NCBI GenBank assembly: GCA_040755395.1
Contig: JBFMAX010000007.1
Location: forward strand, 62,001 to 126,000
DNA length: 64,000 nt
Source of the DNA: Nitrospirota bacterium
GTDB taxonomy: Bacteria > Nitrospirota > Nitrospiria > Nitrospirales > Nitrospiraceae
Reading direction: 5' to 3'
Position numbers and translations under genes: made by a program. Shown here one piece after another: positions 1 through 9,900 of this stretch (position 1 is its first letter; every line of letters starts with the position of its first letter). The notes under the pieces were generated by a model. The model saw nothing but the letters and a program-made list of their open reading frames with translations, was not told the DNA's origin and ran no database searches.

Positions 1-2775
1 GGCGTCGCCGACGAGCATGGCCGGCTGGTGGCTTCGACGGAACCCGGCTTGGTCGGGCAGGAGCATGGACGGAGCGACTGGTTCCTCGACGCCCGGGATC
101 GGCGCGGACCGGTGGTGGGCGATGCGGAGCCGTATGAATCGGTCGGCGGAGTCGAGGCGATCGCCTTCTCCGCTCCGATCCTCGGACCGTCCGGGGACTT
201 TGGCGGCGTGGTGACGACGCGAGTCGGATTGGCGGCTCTCGAAGAAGTCGCGACCAAGACGGTGGTCGCCTTTCGAGCCGGGAATGGCGGGCGGGGTCCG
301 ATCGAATATCAGTTCCTCAACGCCCGGGGCGAAGCCTTTCTCGATTCCGACCTCGCGCACAAGGGGCGGGTCAACATGCGGCGGCTCGGTCTGCCCTCCG
401 CCCGGCTCAGCGAGTCCGGCCGCTCGGGGTATGTCGAAGAGGAGCATCTGCGGCGACACGTCCCGGTCGTCACCGGATATGCCCGGACGCGAGGGGATAA
501 GGATGGAGCGGGACCGCAGTGGACGGTGTTGCTGCGCGTCGATCGGGACCGCATCCTGGGACCGATCCATGGACTGTTGTGGAAGTTGGGCGGCGCAGGA
601 TTGGTCGTGTGGTTTCCGATGTTGGGGTTGTTGCTGTGGGCGACCCGCCGCCTGCGGACCGAATACGAACAGGCGCGGCAGGAGAGCGAGTGGGCGCGGG
701 CGGCGGAGACGGCGTTGTTGCAAAGCCAGGAACGTAACCAGGTGATCGTCGACACGGCGCTCGACGCGGTGATCACCACGGACGCGGGCGGCGCCATCAC
801 GGATTGGAACGCGCTGGCCTCGCATCTCTTCGGGTGGACACGGGAGGAAGTCATCGGCCGGCAGTTGTCCGCCGTGATTTTCCCCGAGCGGGATCGGGCG
901 GCGCATGAGCAGAGGATGCAGCAGTTCCTTGCCACGGGAGAAAGTCGATTCCTCAACCAGCGGGTGGAGGTCATGGCGCGCCACCGCGACGGCCACGAGT
1001 TCCCGGTCGAATTGGCGATCGCGCCGGCGCGCGTAGGGGGAGCCACCATCTTCAGCGCCTTTGTGCGCGACATCGCGGCCCGAAAACGCGCGGAGAGCCG
1101 CCTGGCCTCGCAGTACACCGTGACGCGCGCGCTGTCCGAATGCCACACGCTGGCAGGCGCCGCCCCGAAGATCCTGCAGGCGCTCTGCGAAAGCCTGGAA
1201 TGGGAATTGGGGGTACTGTGGCAGGTCGACCGCTCCACCGACGAACTGCGCTGTCTCGATCTCTGGGTCTCGCCGGCCTTGCGGGCCGACGAGTTCGTGA
1301 CGGCCACCGCCCTGCAAACATTCAGGCGTGGTGTGGGGCTCCCTGGCCGGGTCTGGGCCGCCGGCAACCCGGCATGGATCGCGGACGTACTGGCCGACGC
1401 CAACTTTCCCCGCGCCGTGTCGGCCCGCACCGTCGGTCTGCACGGCGCGTTCGGTTTCCCCGTTCACGTCGGCGGCGACGTCGAGGCCGTCATCGAACTC
1501 TACAGCCGGCAGGTGCGGGAGCCCGACGAAGAACTGCTGAAGATGGCGGCCGATATCGGGCTGAAGATCGGCCAGTTCGTCGAGCGGTCCCGCGCGCAAG
1601 AGGCCCTTCGACAAACGGAAGCCCAATTGCGGCAGTCGCAGAAGATGGAGGCGATCGGCCGACTGGCCGGCGGCGTCGCGCATGATTTCAACAACCTGTT
1701 GACCGTCATCCGAGGCTACAGCGATCTGATTCTGACCCGCCTGAATCCGACGGATCCGCTGCGCAAGGACGTCGAGGAAGTCAAGAAGGCCGCCGATCGC
1801 GCCGCGAGCCTGACCGCCCAGTTGCTCACCTTCAGCCGGCGCCAGTTCGTCGCGCCGAAGCTGGTGGATCTCAACGTGGTCGTGTCGAGCATGGAAGCCA
1901 TGCTGCGACGGCTGATCGGCGAGGACCTCATCCAGCTCTGCACGGTGCTCGATCCGAACGTCGGCATGGTCAAGGCCGATCCCGGACAGATCGAGCAGGT
2001 CATTATGAACCTGGCGGTCAACGCGCACGACGCGATGCCGACCGGCGGAACCCTGACCATTGAAACCCGCAGCGTCCAGATCGCCGACCAGCCCGGAAGG
2101 GATTCCCAATCGGTCGATCCCGGTTCGTACGTGATGCTGGCGGTCAAGGACACCGGTTGCGGCATGGATGAGGAGACGCAATCGCATCTGTTCGAGCCTT
2201 TCTTCACCACAAAAGAGCAAGGCAAGGGAACGGGACTCGGACTCTCGACCGTCTACGGGATCGTCAAGCAGTGCGGCGCTCATATCTCCGTGGAGAGCAG
2301 ACCGGGGCATGGGGCCACGTTCAGAATCTTTTTCCCGCGCGTCGACGAGACCGCAGACGCGACGGAGGCGGGCGCCGGAGCGGCCGGCGAGTCCCGCGGC
2401 AAGGAAACGGTCTTGTTGGTGGAAGACGAGCCAGGCGTGAGGGGGCTGGTGCACAATACGTTGAAGCTGCACGGCTACACCGTGCTGGAAGCCCGGCACG
2501 GCATCGAGGCGCTTCTGACCGGCGCCAAGCACATGGGGCCGATCCATCTGTTGCTGACGGACGTGGTCATGCCGCAGATGAGCGGGCCGGAGGTCGCCGA
2601 ACACCTCGCCGCCGTCCGTCCCGGGCTGAAGGTGTTGTACATGTCCGGCTACCCGGACCATCCGATCTTCTCGCAAACCGGGGTGGCCGCTCACGCGGCC
2701 TTCCTGCAGAAGCCCTTCACTCCGAACGCCCTCGCGCAGAAGGTGCGCGAAGTGCTCGATGGCGCCGCGAAGTAA
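1..2775 (+). CDS. Hybrid sensor histidine kinase (Cache-like, PAS, GAF, HisKA, HATPase, REC), 5' truncated
   Basis: The reading frame is open from the first base, so the start lies outside the window; a GTG at 28 is internal to a Cache-like sensor region. Order seen: periplasmic sensor domain (to about nt 580), one membrane segment (about nt 585-650), PAS (about nt 730-1080), GAF (about nt 1130-1580), NtrB-like HisKA with phospho-acceptor His at nt 1681 in GGVAHDFNN, HATPase with GKGTGLGLSTVYGIV near nt 2225, and a C-terminal receiver with Asp at nt 2560 (LLTDVVMPQMSG) and Lys in FLQKPF. The kinase should autophosphorylate and pass phosphate to its own receiver. No dedicated output regulator sits next to it. 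The ligand is unknown. Confidence 0.93.
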   Translation, partial: GVADEHGRLVASTEPGLVGQEHGRSDWFLDARDRRGPVVGDAEPYESVGGVEAIAFSAPILGPSGDFGGVVTTRVGLAALEEVATKTVVAFRAGNGGRGPIEYQFLNARGEAFLDSDLAHKGRVNMRRLGLPSARLSESGRSGYVEEEHLRRHVPVVTGYARTRGDKDGAGPQWTVLLRVDRDRILGPIHGLLWKLGGAGLVVWFPMLGLLLWATRRLRTEYEQARQESEWARAAETALLQSQERNQVIVDTALDAVITTDAGGAITDWNALASHLFGWTREEVIGRQLSAVIFPERDRAAHEQRMQQFLATGESRFLNQRVEVMARHRDGHEFPVELAIAPARVGGATIFSAFVRDIAARKRAESRLASQYTVTRALSECHTLAGAAPKILQALCESLEWELGVLWQVDRSTDELRCLDLWVSPALRADEFVTATALQTFRRGVGLPGRVWAAGNPAWIADVLADANFPRAVSARTVGLHGAFGFPVHVGGDVEAVIELYSRQVREPDEELLKMAADIGLKIGQFVERSRAQEALRQTEAQLRQSQKMEAIGRLAGGVAHDFNNLLTVIRGYSDLILTRLNPTDPLRKDVEEVKKAADRAASLTAQLLTFSRRQFVAPKLVDLNVVVSSMEAMLRRLIGEDLIQLCTVLDPNVGMVKADPGQIEQVIMNLAVNAHDAMPTGGTLTIETRSVQIADQPGRDSQSVDPGSYVMLAVKDTGCGMDEETQSHLFEPFFTTKEQGKGTGLGLSTVYGIVKQCGAHISVESRPGHGATFRIFFPRVDETADATEAGAGAAGESRGKETVLLVEDEPGVRGLVHNTLKLHGYTVLEARHGIEALLTGAKHMGPIHLLLTDVVMPQMSGPEVAEHLAAVRPGLKVLYMSGYPDHPIFSQTGVAAHAAFLQKPFTPNALAQKVREVLDGAAK

Positions 2776-2797
2776 TGTGGAATTAGGAATGTGGGAG

Positions 2798-2895
2798 TAT
2801 GAATGAGGAATGTTGAATGCTGAATTATTGACAAGGCAAGGCCCTTCCGTCGCATAAGCTCCACAATTCATAATTCATCATTCAACATTCATAAG
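2798..2895. repeat. Long imperfect intergenic hairpin with reiterated GAATGTT/GAATTAT words
   Basis: The left arm at 2810-2828 and the reverse complement of 2872-2890 agree at 18 of 19 positions. Both arms consist of near-repeats of a word like TGAATGT. The roughly 45-base centre is GC-rich and unrelated. Similar architecture with different words recurs at 10003-10074, 10512-10596 and 11555-11653. Confidence 0.7.
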
Positions 2896-2896
2896 T

Positions 2897-2917
2897 GATC
2901 AAGCTGTAAGCTTGATC
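2897..2917. terminator. Short perfect stem-loop, possible terminator
   Basis: GATCAAGCT and AGCTTGATC form a 9-base-pair stem around a 3-base loop, followed by TTCCCCCC rather than a clean T run. It could end transcription from the sensor kinase, but without a T tract this is only a structural call. Confidence 0.35.
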
Positions 2918-3192
2918 TTCCCCCCGTGTTCCGCTTATGGTGGCGCCAGGTTGGATAGCGAAGAGCGGCCGCCGGCAAATAGTCGTTATGACCGCAAGGC
3001 GGCCACCCTGCAGGATGAACATCACGGTTGGGCGAGAGGCGAAGGGCTCGGGGCGAGGGGGGGGACTCCGGCCTCTAGCCTCGGGCCGCTAGCCCCGCGC
3101 CTATTTTCATGGCAGCGCTGCGCTCTTCGCTCTCAGACGACGGCCGGTGAGGCGAGAAACGACGCAGGCGTTCAGGAAACGCGGATCGAACC

Positions 3193-4008
3193 ATGCACAA
3201 AGGCCAGGAGTTGGACATCGATCGATATCGGGTGCGGGAGGAGCCGTTCTACGCGGAGGTGCGCGGGGAGATCGGGCTGTTTACGATTGCGGCGCGGAAC
3301 CGGATGCCGGTCATGCTCAAAGGCCCGACCGGTTGCGGCAAGACGCGCTTCGTCCAGCACATGGCGTATCGCTTGAACCGCCCGCTCATCACCGTCGCCT
3401 GTCACGAGGACCTCACCGCCTCCGACTTGGTCGGGCGGTACCTCTTAAAAGGACAGGAGACGGTGTGGGTGGACGGCCCGCTCACGCTCGGCGTCAAACA
3501 CGGCGCCATCGTCTACTTGGATGAAATCGTCGAGGCGCGCAAGGATACGACGGTGATCATTCACCCGTTGAGCGACGACCGTCGATTGTTGCCGATCGAG
3601 AAAAAAGGCCAGATCGTCGAGGCCGTCGACGACTTCATGCTCGTGATCTCCTATAACCCCGGCTACCAGAACGTGCTCAAGGAATTGAAGCAAAGCACGA
3701 AGCAGCGGTTCATGGCGATCGAGTTCGACTATCCGGCGCGCGACATCGAAACCCGGGTGATCGAACACGAGGCGGGTGTGAACAGGGAGACGGCCGAGCG
3801 ACTGGTGACGCTCGGCGCGAAGGTCCGCCATCTCAAGAATCACGGGTTGGAAGAAGGCGTGAGCACGCGGCTCCTCATCTACGCGGGGACGCTGATCCGG
3901 CAAGGCGTACCGCCCGAGCAGGCCTGCGACGCGGCCGTGATTCGCCCGATCACCGACGATCCGGATATGCAGCGGAGCATTCAGGAAGTGGTGAAGGCGA
4001 TCTTCTGA
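3193..4008 (+). CDS. AAA+ ATPase of the CbbQ/NirQ/NorQ (MoxR) type
   Basis: The 271-residue protein has Walker A GPTGCGKT near residue 42, Walker B AIVYLDEI near residue 102 and the C-terminal helical lid typical of CbbQ/NorQ. Members work with a VWA-domain partner (CbbO/NorD) to remodel or insert metal into enzymes such as nitric oxide reductase or RuBisCO. The probable partner here is the large VWA protein at 6902-9994, separated by two plus-strand genes and two minus-strand genes. No norB/norC or rbcL is visible, so the client is unknown. ATG start at 3193; no strong Shine-Dalgarno is apparent. Confidence 0.9.
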   Translation: MHKGQELDIDRYRVREEPFYAEVRGEIGLFTIAARNRMPVMLKGPTGCGKTRFVQHMAYRLNRPLITVACHEDLTASDLVGRYLLKGQETVWVDGPLTLGVKHGAIVYLDEIVEARKDTTVIIHPLSDDRRLLPIEKKGQIVEAVDDFMLVISYNPGYQNVLKELKQSTKQRFMAIEFDYPARDIETRVIEHEAGVNRETAERLVTLGAKVRHLKNHGLEEGVSTRLLIYAGTLIRQGVPPEQACDAAVIRPITDDPDMQRSIQEVVKAIF

Positions 4009-4060
4009 AAGAACGCGAGGTTAGAGGCGAGCGGCGAGAGGGAGCGACGCTGCTATTCCC

Positions 4061-4357
4061 GTGAGTTCTCCCGCGATCGTGAAGGATAGCCCTGCAGGGG
4101 CGATTCTTCTGGTACACGTACAGCCCAAAGCGTCTCGGACCGAGTACGTCGGGCTTCACGGGGATGCCCTGAAGTTCCGAGTCGCCGCGCCGCCGGCCGA
4201 GGGCGCGGCCAATGAAGAAGTGTGCCGGTTTCTCGCCGGGGCGTTCGGCCTCCCGTTGAGCGCCGTCGAAATCGGTTCCGGGGCGGCCGGACGGCGTAAG
4301 CGGATTGTGTTGAAAGGTGTCAGCGCGGTGAAAGTCCGCCAAGCGTTCGGGCTTTAG
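4061..4357 (+). CDS. DUF167 (YggU-type) small protein
   Basis: A 98-residue protein starting with GTG. The family signature is visible: HVQPKASRTE near residue 19 and AAPPAEGAANEEVCRFLA near residue 43, ending in a basic GRRKRIVLKGVS stretch. The family is widespread but has no settled function. It lies 52 bases after the NorQ-type ATPase and 11 bases before the next lipoprotein gene, so the three may be cotranscribed. Confidence 0.85.
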   Translation: MSSPAIVKDSPAGAILLVHVQPKASRTEYVGLHGDALKFRVAAPPAEGAANEEVCRFLAGAFGLPLSAVEIGSGAAGRRKRIVLKGVSAVKVRQAFGL

Positions 4358-4368
4358 AACGTGCGAAC

Positions 4369-4836
4369 ATGAGCGGACCCGCCCGCCACATCGGATTTTT
4401 CCTCGCCCAACACTTGAGTCTGTTGGCGGTTTCCGCAGTCGTCGGCCTTGCCGGTTGCTCCGGCTCTCAACCGATCCTTTATCCCGATTCCCATTTCAAA
4501 ACCGTCGGCCGGGAGGCGGCTGAACGGGACATCGATGAGTGCAAGAAGTCGGCGGAGGCTGCGGGGGCCGAGCCGGGGGCCGGTCAAGCCGGAGAGGTGG
4601 CAGGCAGCACGGCGGTCGGCGCCGGGATCGGCGCCGCCGGCGGGGCGGTGGGGGGCGCGGTGGTCGGCGCGGCAGGAAGCGGGTCCGCCATCGGCGCGGC
4701 CAGCGGCGCGGTGTGGGGTCTCCTCACCGGGTTGTGGCACGCGTTCACGGACGACGGTGAGCCGAATCAGACTTATCGCCGCTTTGTCGATCGGTGCCTC
4801 AAGGAAAAAGGGTACGAGGTCGTCGGATGGGAGTAG
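4369..4836 (+). CDS. Glycine-zipper lipoprotein
   Basis: The 155-residue product has a hydrophobic signal with lipobox LAGC at about residues 26-29, predicting a lipid-anchored envelope protein. Residues about 75-120 form a Gly/Ala-rich zipper (repeated GAGIGAAGGAVGGA pattern), which in related proteins packs in or against the membrane. A conserved-looking C-terminal YRRFVDRCLKEKGYEVVGW segment follows, as in many small bacterial 'glycine zipper family' proteins. Function unknown. The gene begins 11 bases after the DUF167 stop. Confidence 0.8.
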   Translation: MSGPARHIGFFLAQHLSLLAVSAVVGLAGCSGSQPILYPDSHFKTVGREAAERDIDECKKSAEAAGAEPGAGQAGEVAGSTAVGAGIGAAGGAVGGAVVGAAGSGSAIGAASGAVWGLLTGLWHAFTDDGEPNQTYRRFVDRCLKEKGYEVVGWE

Positions 4837-4913
4837 CAAGCGTCGCGCGAGCGGGCGGAATTCGCGGGTCGCGCCCGTCGCGCGAACCACCGAAACCTTT
4901 CAGCCGCGTGCGC

Positions 4914-6173
4914 TCACAACAAAAAGCAGCCGGGAAAGTCGGCCAGAAGACATTGGAGGCGGATGGAGACCCGTTCCAGCCGCGTGATGTCGTCCTCGGA
5001 CGGTTTGTCGGGGTTCACCCGCTCCAACCATTCCACGTCCCGCTTCAATTTCCAGAGCGAGAGGGCGGACGTGCCGGGAATCTTGCTCTGCTCGTCCGCG
5101 GCCAGCAAGATGAGCGGACGCAAGCTCGCCACTTCGTCGGCGAAGACCAGCCGATCGGCGTCGAATCCATATGGCTCTCGGTCCTGATCGATCATTTGAA
5201 GAAAGGCCTGCAGCCAACCGACCGTCGCGGCCATGCGCTCATAGTGGAGCGTGTCGGGCAGGTCGGACGGCTGGTGATAACGCGGCGTACGGCCCGCCGA
5301 GAGAAACACGAACGGGACTCCGGCGTTCCGGAAGGCGTCATAGTCGCTGAAGGCGACTTGACCCAGCAGCGGGATCTCCTCGACCAGGTGCAGGCCGACG
5401 GGAAGAACGGTAAGAGGCGAGAGGCCGGGGTGAAGCGGGGACGCTTCACGCTTCACGTTGAACGTTTCACGACCGGCGGCTTCTTTGAGCCGCCGGTAGA
5501 GCGCCGGGCTCTTTTCCGCTCCCGCCGCGAAGACCGTCTCCTGCAACGGCGCCCAGTGCGCTCCGCCCATGAGGTCCATGATAATTGCGGCTTGCACGTT
5601 GGAGAGGACGCCGATCTCGGGTGGGAGATGGCCGACGAAGTGTTGCGATCCCATGAGAGACGTGCGGATATAAGGGGGCTCCTCCGTATTGAACGCGGCG
5701 AACAGCACCTGGTGTGCCCGGAGAGACGGCAGAGTCCGGGCGGTTTCGATCAGGATCGCCACCGCAGCCGCGTTGTCGTCGGCGCCCAGGTATCGGCCGC
5801 CCAAGTGGTCGTAGTGTGCCCCGATGAGAATCCACCGAGGCGCCGGATGGTGCGGCGTCGAAGGGTGAACGCCGAGGAGGTTGTCTCCCAACGTCGTCGA
5901 GACCGGTTGCCGGTATCCGTGTAAAGACGCCAAGGGGACGAGCCCTGCTTCCCGGAACCGGGCCTCGATGTAGACGGCCGCCTTCCGATGGCCGAGGGTG
6001 CCCGGTTTTCGCCCCGCGAGCTCGGGGCCGGCCAGATAGTCAACGTGGGCTTTCAATCGCTTGGCGAGATCGCTGACGACGGGAAGACTCTTGGGATCGA
6101 CGGCGGCCATGGCGAGCCCGTACAGCATGAAACCGGCAAGGAGGAGGCGCGGCGTGATTCGGAGCCGGAGCAC
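4914..6173 (-). CDS. M28-family zinc aminopeptidase, exported
   Basis: 419 residues beginning with GTG after a good Shine-Dalgarno (GGGGAGGA, about 9 bases upstream). An N-terminal hydrophobic segment (residues 8-24) predicts export. M28 metal ligands are recognisable: GAHYDH, GADDNAAA, NTEEPP, MDLMGG and YHQPSD. Family members remove N-terminal amino acids or act as glutaminyl cyclases; the substrate here cannot be read from sequence. It follows the FTR gene by 42 bases on the same strand, so both are probably one transcript. Confidence 0.88.
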   Translation of the reverse strand: MLRLRITPRLLLAGFMLYGLAMAAVDPKSLPVVSDLAKRLKAHVDYLAGPELAGRKPGTLGHRKAAVYIEARFREAGLVPLASLHGYRQPVSTTLGDNLLGVHPSTPHHPAPRWILIGAHYDHLGGRYLGADDNAAAVAILIETARTLPSLRAHQVLFAAFNTEEPPYIRTSLMGSQHFVGHLPPEIGVLSNVQAAIIMDLMGGAHWAPLQETVFAAGAEKSPALYRRLKEAAGRETFNVKREASPLHPGLSPLTVLPVGLHLVEEIPLLGQVAFSDYDAFRNAGVPFVFLSAGRTPRYHQPSDLPDTLHYERMAATVGWLQAFLQMIDQDREPYGFDADRLVFADEVASLRPLILLAADEQSKIPGTSALSLWKLKRDVEWLERVNPDKPSEDDITRLERVSIRLQCLLADFPGCFLL

Positions 6174-6215
6174 GCTGAGGGTCCTCCCCGCCGCGGCGAA
6201 GGGGCGGGACGTTGA

Positions 6216-6665
6216 TCAAGGGTTCGGCCCAGGCTCGGTGGCGGCGGACATCTGGACCCGACCGGGCTCGCTCTGCGTTTGTGCCTTATGACGAAGCGCA
6301 CGACCTTTGTCCGGAGTCGGGTCGCCGATCAGACCGTAGACCTGTCGGCCTTCGTGGTCCTCCGGGAGGTACTCGGTGATCGGCATGCCGTCCTCCCGCA
6401 CGAACAGGAGACAGTGGCAGTACTTGTAGATCTGCATCTCATCGCAGGCGCAGATCCATCGCCGCAGCTTGGCCTCCGCTTGCTTGTCCTGGTAGAAATT
6501 GCATGGGCAGAGCGGCTTTCCCAGTTCATCCACGTGCGCGGCGAGGCCCTTGACGACCGCTTCGGTCACGGCGGGATTGGGATGAAACCTCGTTCCGCTC
6601 TTTTCCGCGAACCCCCGCACGAACTTCCACATCTTGTCCAGACTTTCCTGGGTCGGATCTCCCAT
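6216..6665 (-). CDS. Ferredoxin-thioredoxin reductase catalytic-chain protein
   Basis: A 149-residue product, starting at the ATG of MGDPTQES; the open frame continues upstream but that part looks non-coding. The Fe-S and disulfide cysteines of the FTR catalytic chain are all present: CPC near residue 55, CAC about 17 residues later and CHC about 8 residues after that. FTR takes electrons from ferredoxin through a [4Fe-4S] cluster to reduce thioredoxin disulfides. No variable (beta) chain or thioredoxin is adjacent, as in many non-phototrophs. Downstream on the same strand is an M28 peptidase. Confidence 0.9.
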   Translation of the reverse strand: MGDPTQESLDKMWKFVRGFAEKSGTRFHPNPAVTEAVVKGLAAHVDELGKPLCPCNFYQDKQAEAKLRRWICACDEMQIYKYCHCLLFVREDGMPITEYLPEDHEGRQVYGLIGDPTPDKGRALRHKAQTQSEPGRVQMSAATEPGPNP

Positions 6666-6901
6666 GGGTCTCCTTAGGCTATAGGCAACAGGCAATGGCC
6701 GGTAGGCCGGCAATCTTTTCTCGTGGCCCGGCGCCTTTAGCCCCTCGCCTCGCGCCAGCACGCGAGCGCGTAGTTTACAAGCGGAAGGGCCTCCTTTACA
6801 ATCCGTCACTTCCGTAGGAAGGCGAGTGGCGATAGGCAAGAGGCGGCGGAGGCGGGCCCATCAAACTCTTCCGCTCGTGCCTGCAAAGGCTGGTTACTGA
6901 G

Positions 6902-9900
6902 ATGGCACCGAACGAACAATTGACCGAGCGATTGACCGATCAACTCGGCCGGGCGACCGCCGTCGAGCTGGTCGAGGCCCTGGCGAAGACCGCCGGGCGT
7001 TCCGATTCGGTGCAAGCCGCGTTGGTCTTGCTCGATGAACTGGAGGAGGTCTCGCCCAAGGTCGCGCGGTCCGCGATCGAGGCGTTTCCGGAGTTGCTGC
7101 GCCGCGGCTGTCTCGATCATGCCGTACCGTGGCTGGATCTCGGGATCGCCATAGCCGGGTCCTCCGGCGCGGCGGCAATGAGGTACTTCAAGGAAAGCCC
7201 CCTGCTGCTCCGCGCCGTTGAACCGGACTCGGCGCGCGCGCATGTGCTCGAGGTCGCGTTGGAATCGGCCGAACAGGATCCGAACGTGGCGCTGGAATTC
7301 ATCAGGGTCGCGCCGGAGCTGACGAGAATATTGCCGGCTGATCAGTTGCGCGCCTGGGGCGAGATCGGCGCCGAGTTGGCCCGCGTGGATTACGTCGTGG
7401 GGATCGAGTGTATGCGGCAGAGCCCGCAAGTCGCCCGGGTTCTCAGGCCCGACGATCTCCGGGCGTGGGTCGCTTTCGGGATGAAACTGATCGCGCAGAA
7501 CAGCCTCGGCAAGACCGACTATCTGGGCACGCTGGAATTCTTCCGGACCAGCCCGACCATCCTCAGCGATCTCGACGATCCTCCCGTCAGGCAGGCCGTG
7601 GTCGCGCTCGGTTCGCTGCTCGCCGACCGCTCGCCCGGTGCGGCGATTGCGTTTCTGGCGGAGGCTCCGGTGTTGATGCGGCGTCTTCCCGATCCGGATT
7701 GGCGGCTGCGGATCTTGCGGTACGGCGCATTGGTCGGGGAACGAGATGCCGAGGCGGCGCTGGCCTATCTGCGTCGCGCGCCTGAGCTGGCGACCCTGAT
7801 CGGCGATGTTTCCAACGCCGGGATCAAGTTTGAGAACTGGTTCAAGGCCGGCATGGAGACCTTGGACTACAGTGCGGAAGGAGGGCGGGCCTACTTCGCT
7901 CTGGAGACGGTCAAGGCGCTGGCGTCGGCGGAACAGGCGATGAGCGGGGTGCCGCTCCGGTCCGTGGCCCGCTCGCTGAAGTTGTTCGCGAAAGCGCTCT
8001 GCGGGACCGACGTGACGATCCGCGCATTGCCGGAATCCGGCGGGACCGACCAGGAGCCGATCCGCGCGACGGTCGAGGCGGATGGGCGCAGCATTGCCTT
8101 GCCGGCGATCCAGCGGCGTTGCGCGACGCAAGAGGAGAACATCCGGCTGTATCACGTGATGACGGCGCACGAAGCGGGACATCTGGAGTTCGGGACCTAC
8201 AATCTGAATATCCGGGCGCTGGCTGATCTGGTCGAGGAAGTCCGCCGACGAGACGGGCGGGACTCGCGAGACGAGCGAGACGTGCCGGAAAAGCCCGTCG
8301 CGCCTGTCGCGCCGGCCCCGCAGAACCTAGGGCAATTTTTCGATCTCTATCCGCAGCCCGGCGTCATCCGGGACTTGTGGGTGATTCTGGAGGATGCCCG
8401 GGTCGAATATTTGCTACGGCGGGAATATCCGGGACTCAGCCGCGATCTCGCGCGCCTGGCCCGCGAGGCGGCAACGACTCGCTCGCTCCGGCACGGATTG
8501 TCGGTCCGCGAGTTGGTCGTCGATGCGCTGCTCTTGCTCACCACCGCCGAGCCCGGCACCGTCAGGATTCCCGATCCGGTGGCGGAGATCGTCGAGCGGG
8601 CATGGCGGCTTTGCCAACGCGTGCTCAGGCCGGAAGCGACGGCGGAGGACGTCGTGCGGGCAGCGCACCAAGTGTACGAGCTCTTGGAAGAGATGGTGGG
8701 GACATCTTCTCAAGGCGAGGCCGGTGAAGGTTCCGCGCCGCAGCCGGATCAGGGTGCGGGACCGAAGGCGTCCGAGGAGATGACGGGCGCCTATCGGCCG
8801 GTGACCAATTGGGCGTATCGAGGCGCCATGAATCCGGATCGGGTGCCGGATCGAAGCGGGGCAGGCGGGGAATCTGCCGACTCCTCGGACGGTTCCGAAG
8901 GCGACGCGGAAATGGCAGTGAGCGGAATTACAGGCTCGGCCGGCCCGGCGGACGCGATGGGACAGGGCCGCTCCTCGGAAGCGCCGCGCAGGGAATCCAC
9001 CGGAGAAGGATTGATGCCCGGTCAGGTCTGGCCGTCAGTGCTGGAGGAGTGGCTGCTGGCCGAGAACGAGCAGAGGGAGCCTACGGGCGTTCATGCGGCC
9101 GGCGGTCGCGTGTTCCGGTATCACGAGTGGGATGCCGCGATTCAGGACTACCGGACGAATTGGTGTCAGGTCGTGGAGCGGGAGGCCGCCGACGGTCCCT
9201 CCGATTTCATCGAAGAGACTCTGGCCGCCCATCGGGCGGGCGTGACGCTGCTGCGGCGCTATTTCGAAAGCCTACGCCCGCCCGGGTTGCGTCGCGTGCC
9301 GGGCTGCGCGGATGGGGACGAGGTGGATCTGGATGCGGCGGTCCGGCGCATGGCCGACGTGGCCGCGGGCGCGGAGCCGTCGGAGCGCGTCTACATGCGG
9401 CGCGAAAAGCGGGAGCGGCAGGTCGCCGCCGCGTTCCTGATCGACATGAGCGGGTCGACGAGTCGGCAGCTCGCGGACGGCCGGCGCATCATCGACGTGG
9501 AGAAAGAGAGCCTCGTACTCTTGTGCGAAGCGCTGGACGCGGTGGGTGACCAGTATGCCGTGTACGGTTATTCCGGTCGCGGGCGGTTTCAGGTCGAGTT
9601 TTTCGTTCTCAAGGAATTCGGCGAGCCGCTCGGCGGACGGGCGGCGCATCGTTTGGGCGGGATCATGCCGCTTCATCAGAATCGAGACGGCGCGGCCATT
9701 CGGCATGCCACGCGGAAGCTGCTGGCGCAAGTCGCCAAGACCCGCCTGCTGGTTCTCATCAACGACGGCCGACCGCTGGACGACGGGTACCGGGACGACT
9801 ACTCGCTGGAGGACACCAAGGCGGCGCTCCGGGAGGCCCGTGTCCGCGGGGTCGAACCGTTTTGTATTACGGTCGATCGAGAAGCCGACGCCTACGTGCG

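Larger units (their letters stand above)
2776..3192. other. Intergenic region without a convincing gene
   Basis: This 417-base gap between the sensor kinase and the AAA ATPase holds a long imperfect hairpin (about 2798-2895), a short perfect hairpin (2897-2917) and a G-rich stretch at 3030-3105 made of reiterated GCGAGGGGC-like words opposed by GCCTCTAGCC-like words. Frames that stay open here lack a ribosome-binding site and resemble no family I know. Confidence 0.6.

Noticed and set aside
4794-5924. 376-codon plus-strand frame opposite the M28 peptidase
   Set aside because: The peptidase metal ligands are all on the minus strand; the plus frame has no recognisable content.
6806-8182. 458-codon minus-strand frame across the NorD-type gene
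   Set aside because: It is antisense to a clearly conserved VWA protein, is Arg/Gln/His-rich and shows no family motif; a by-product of high GC at third positions.
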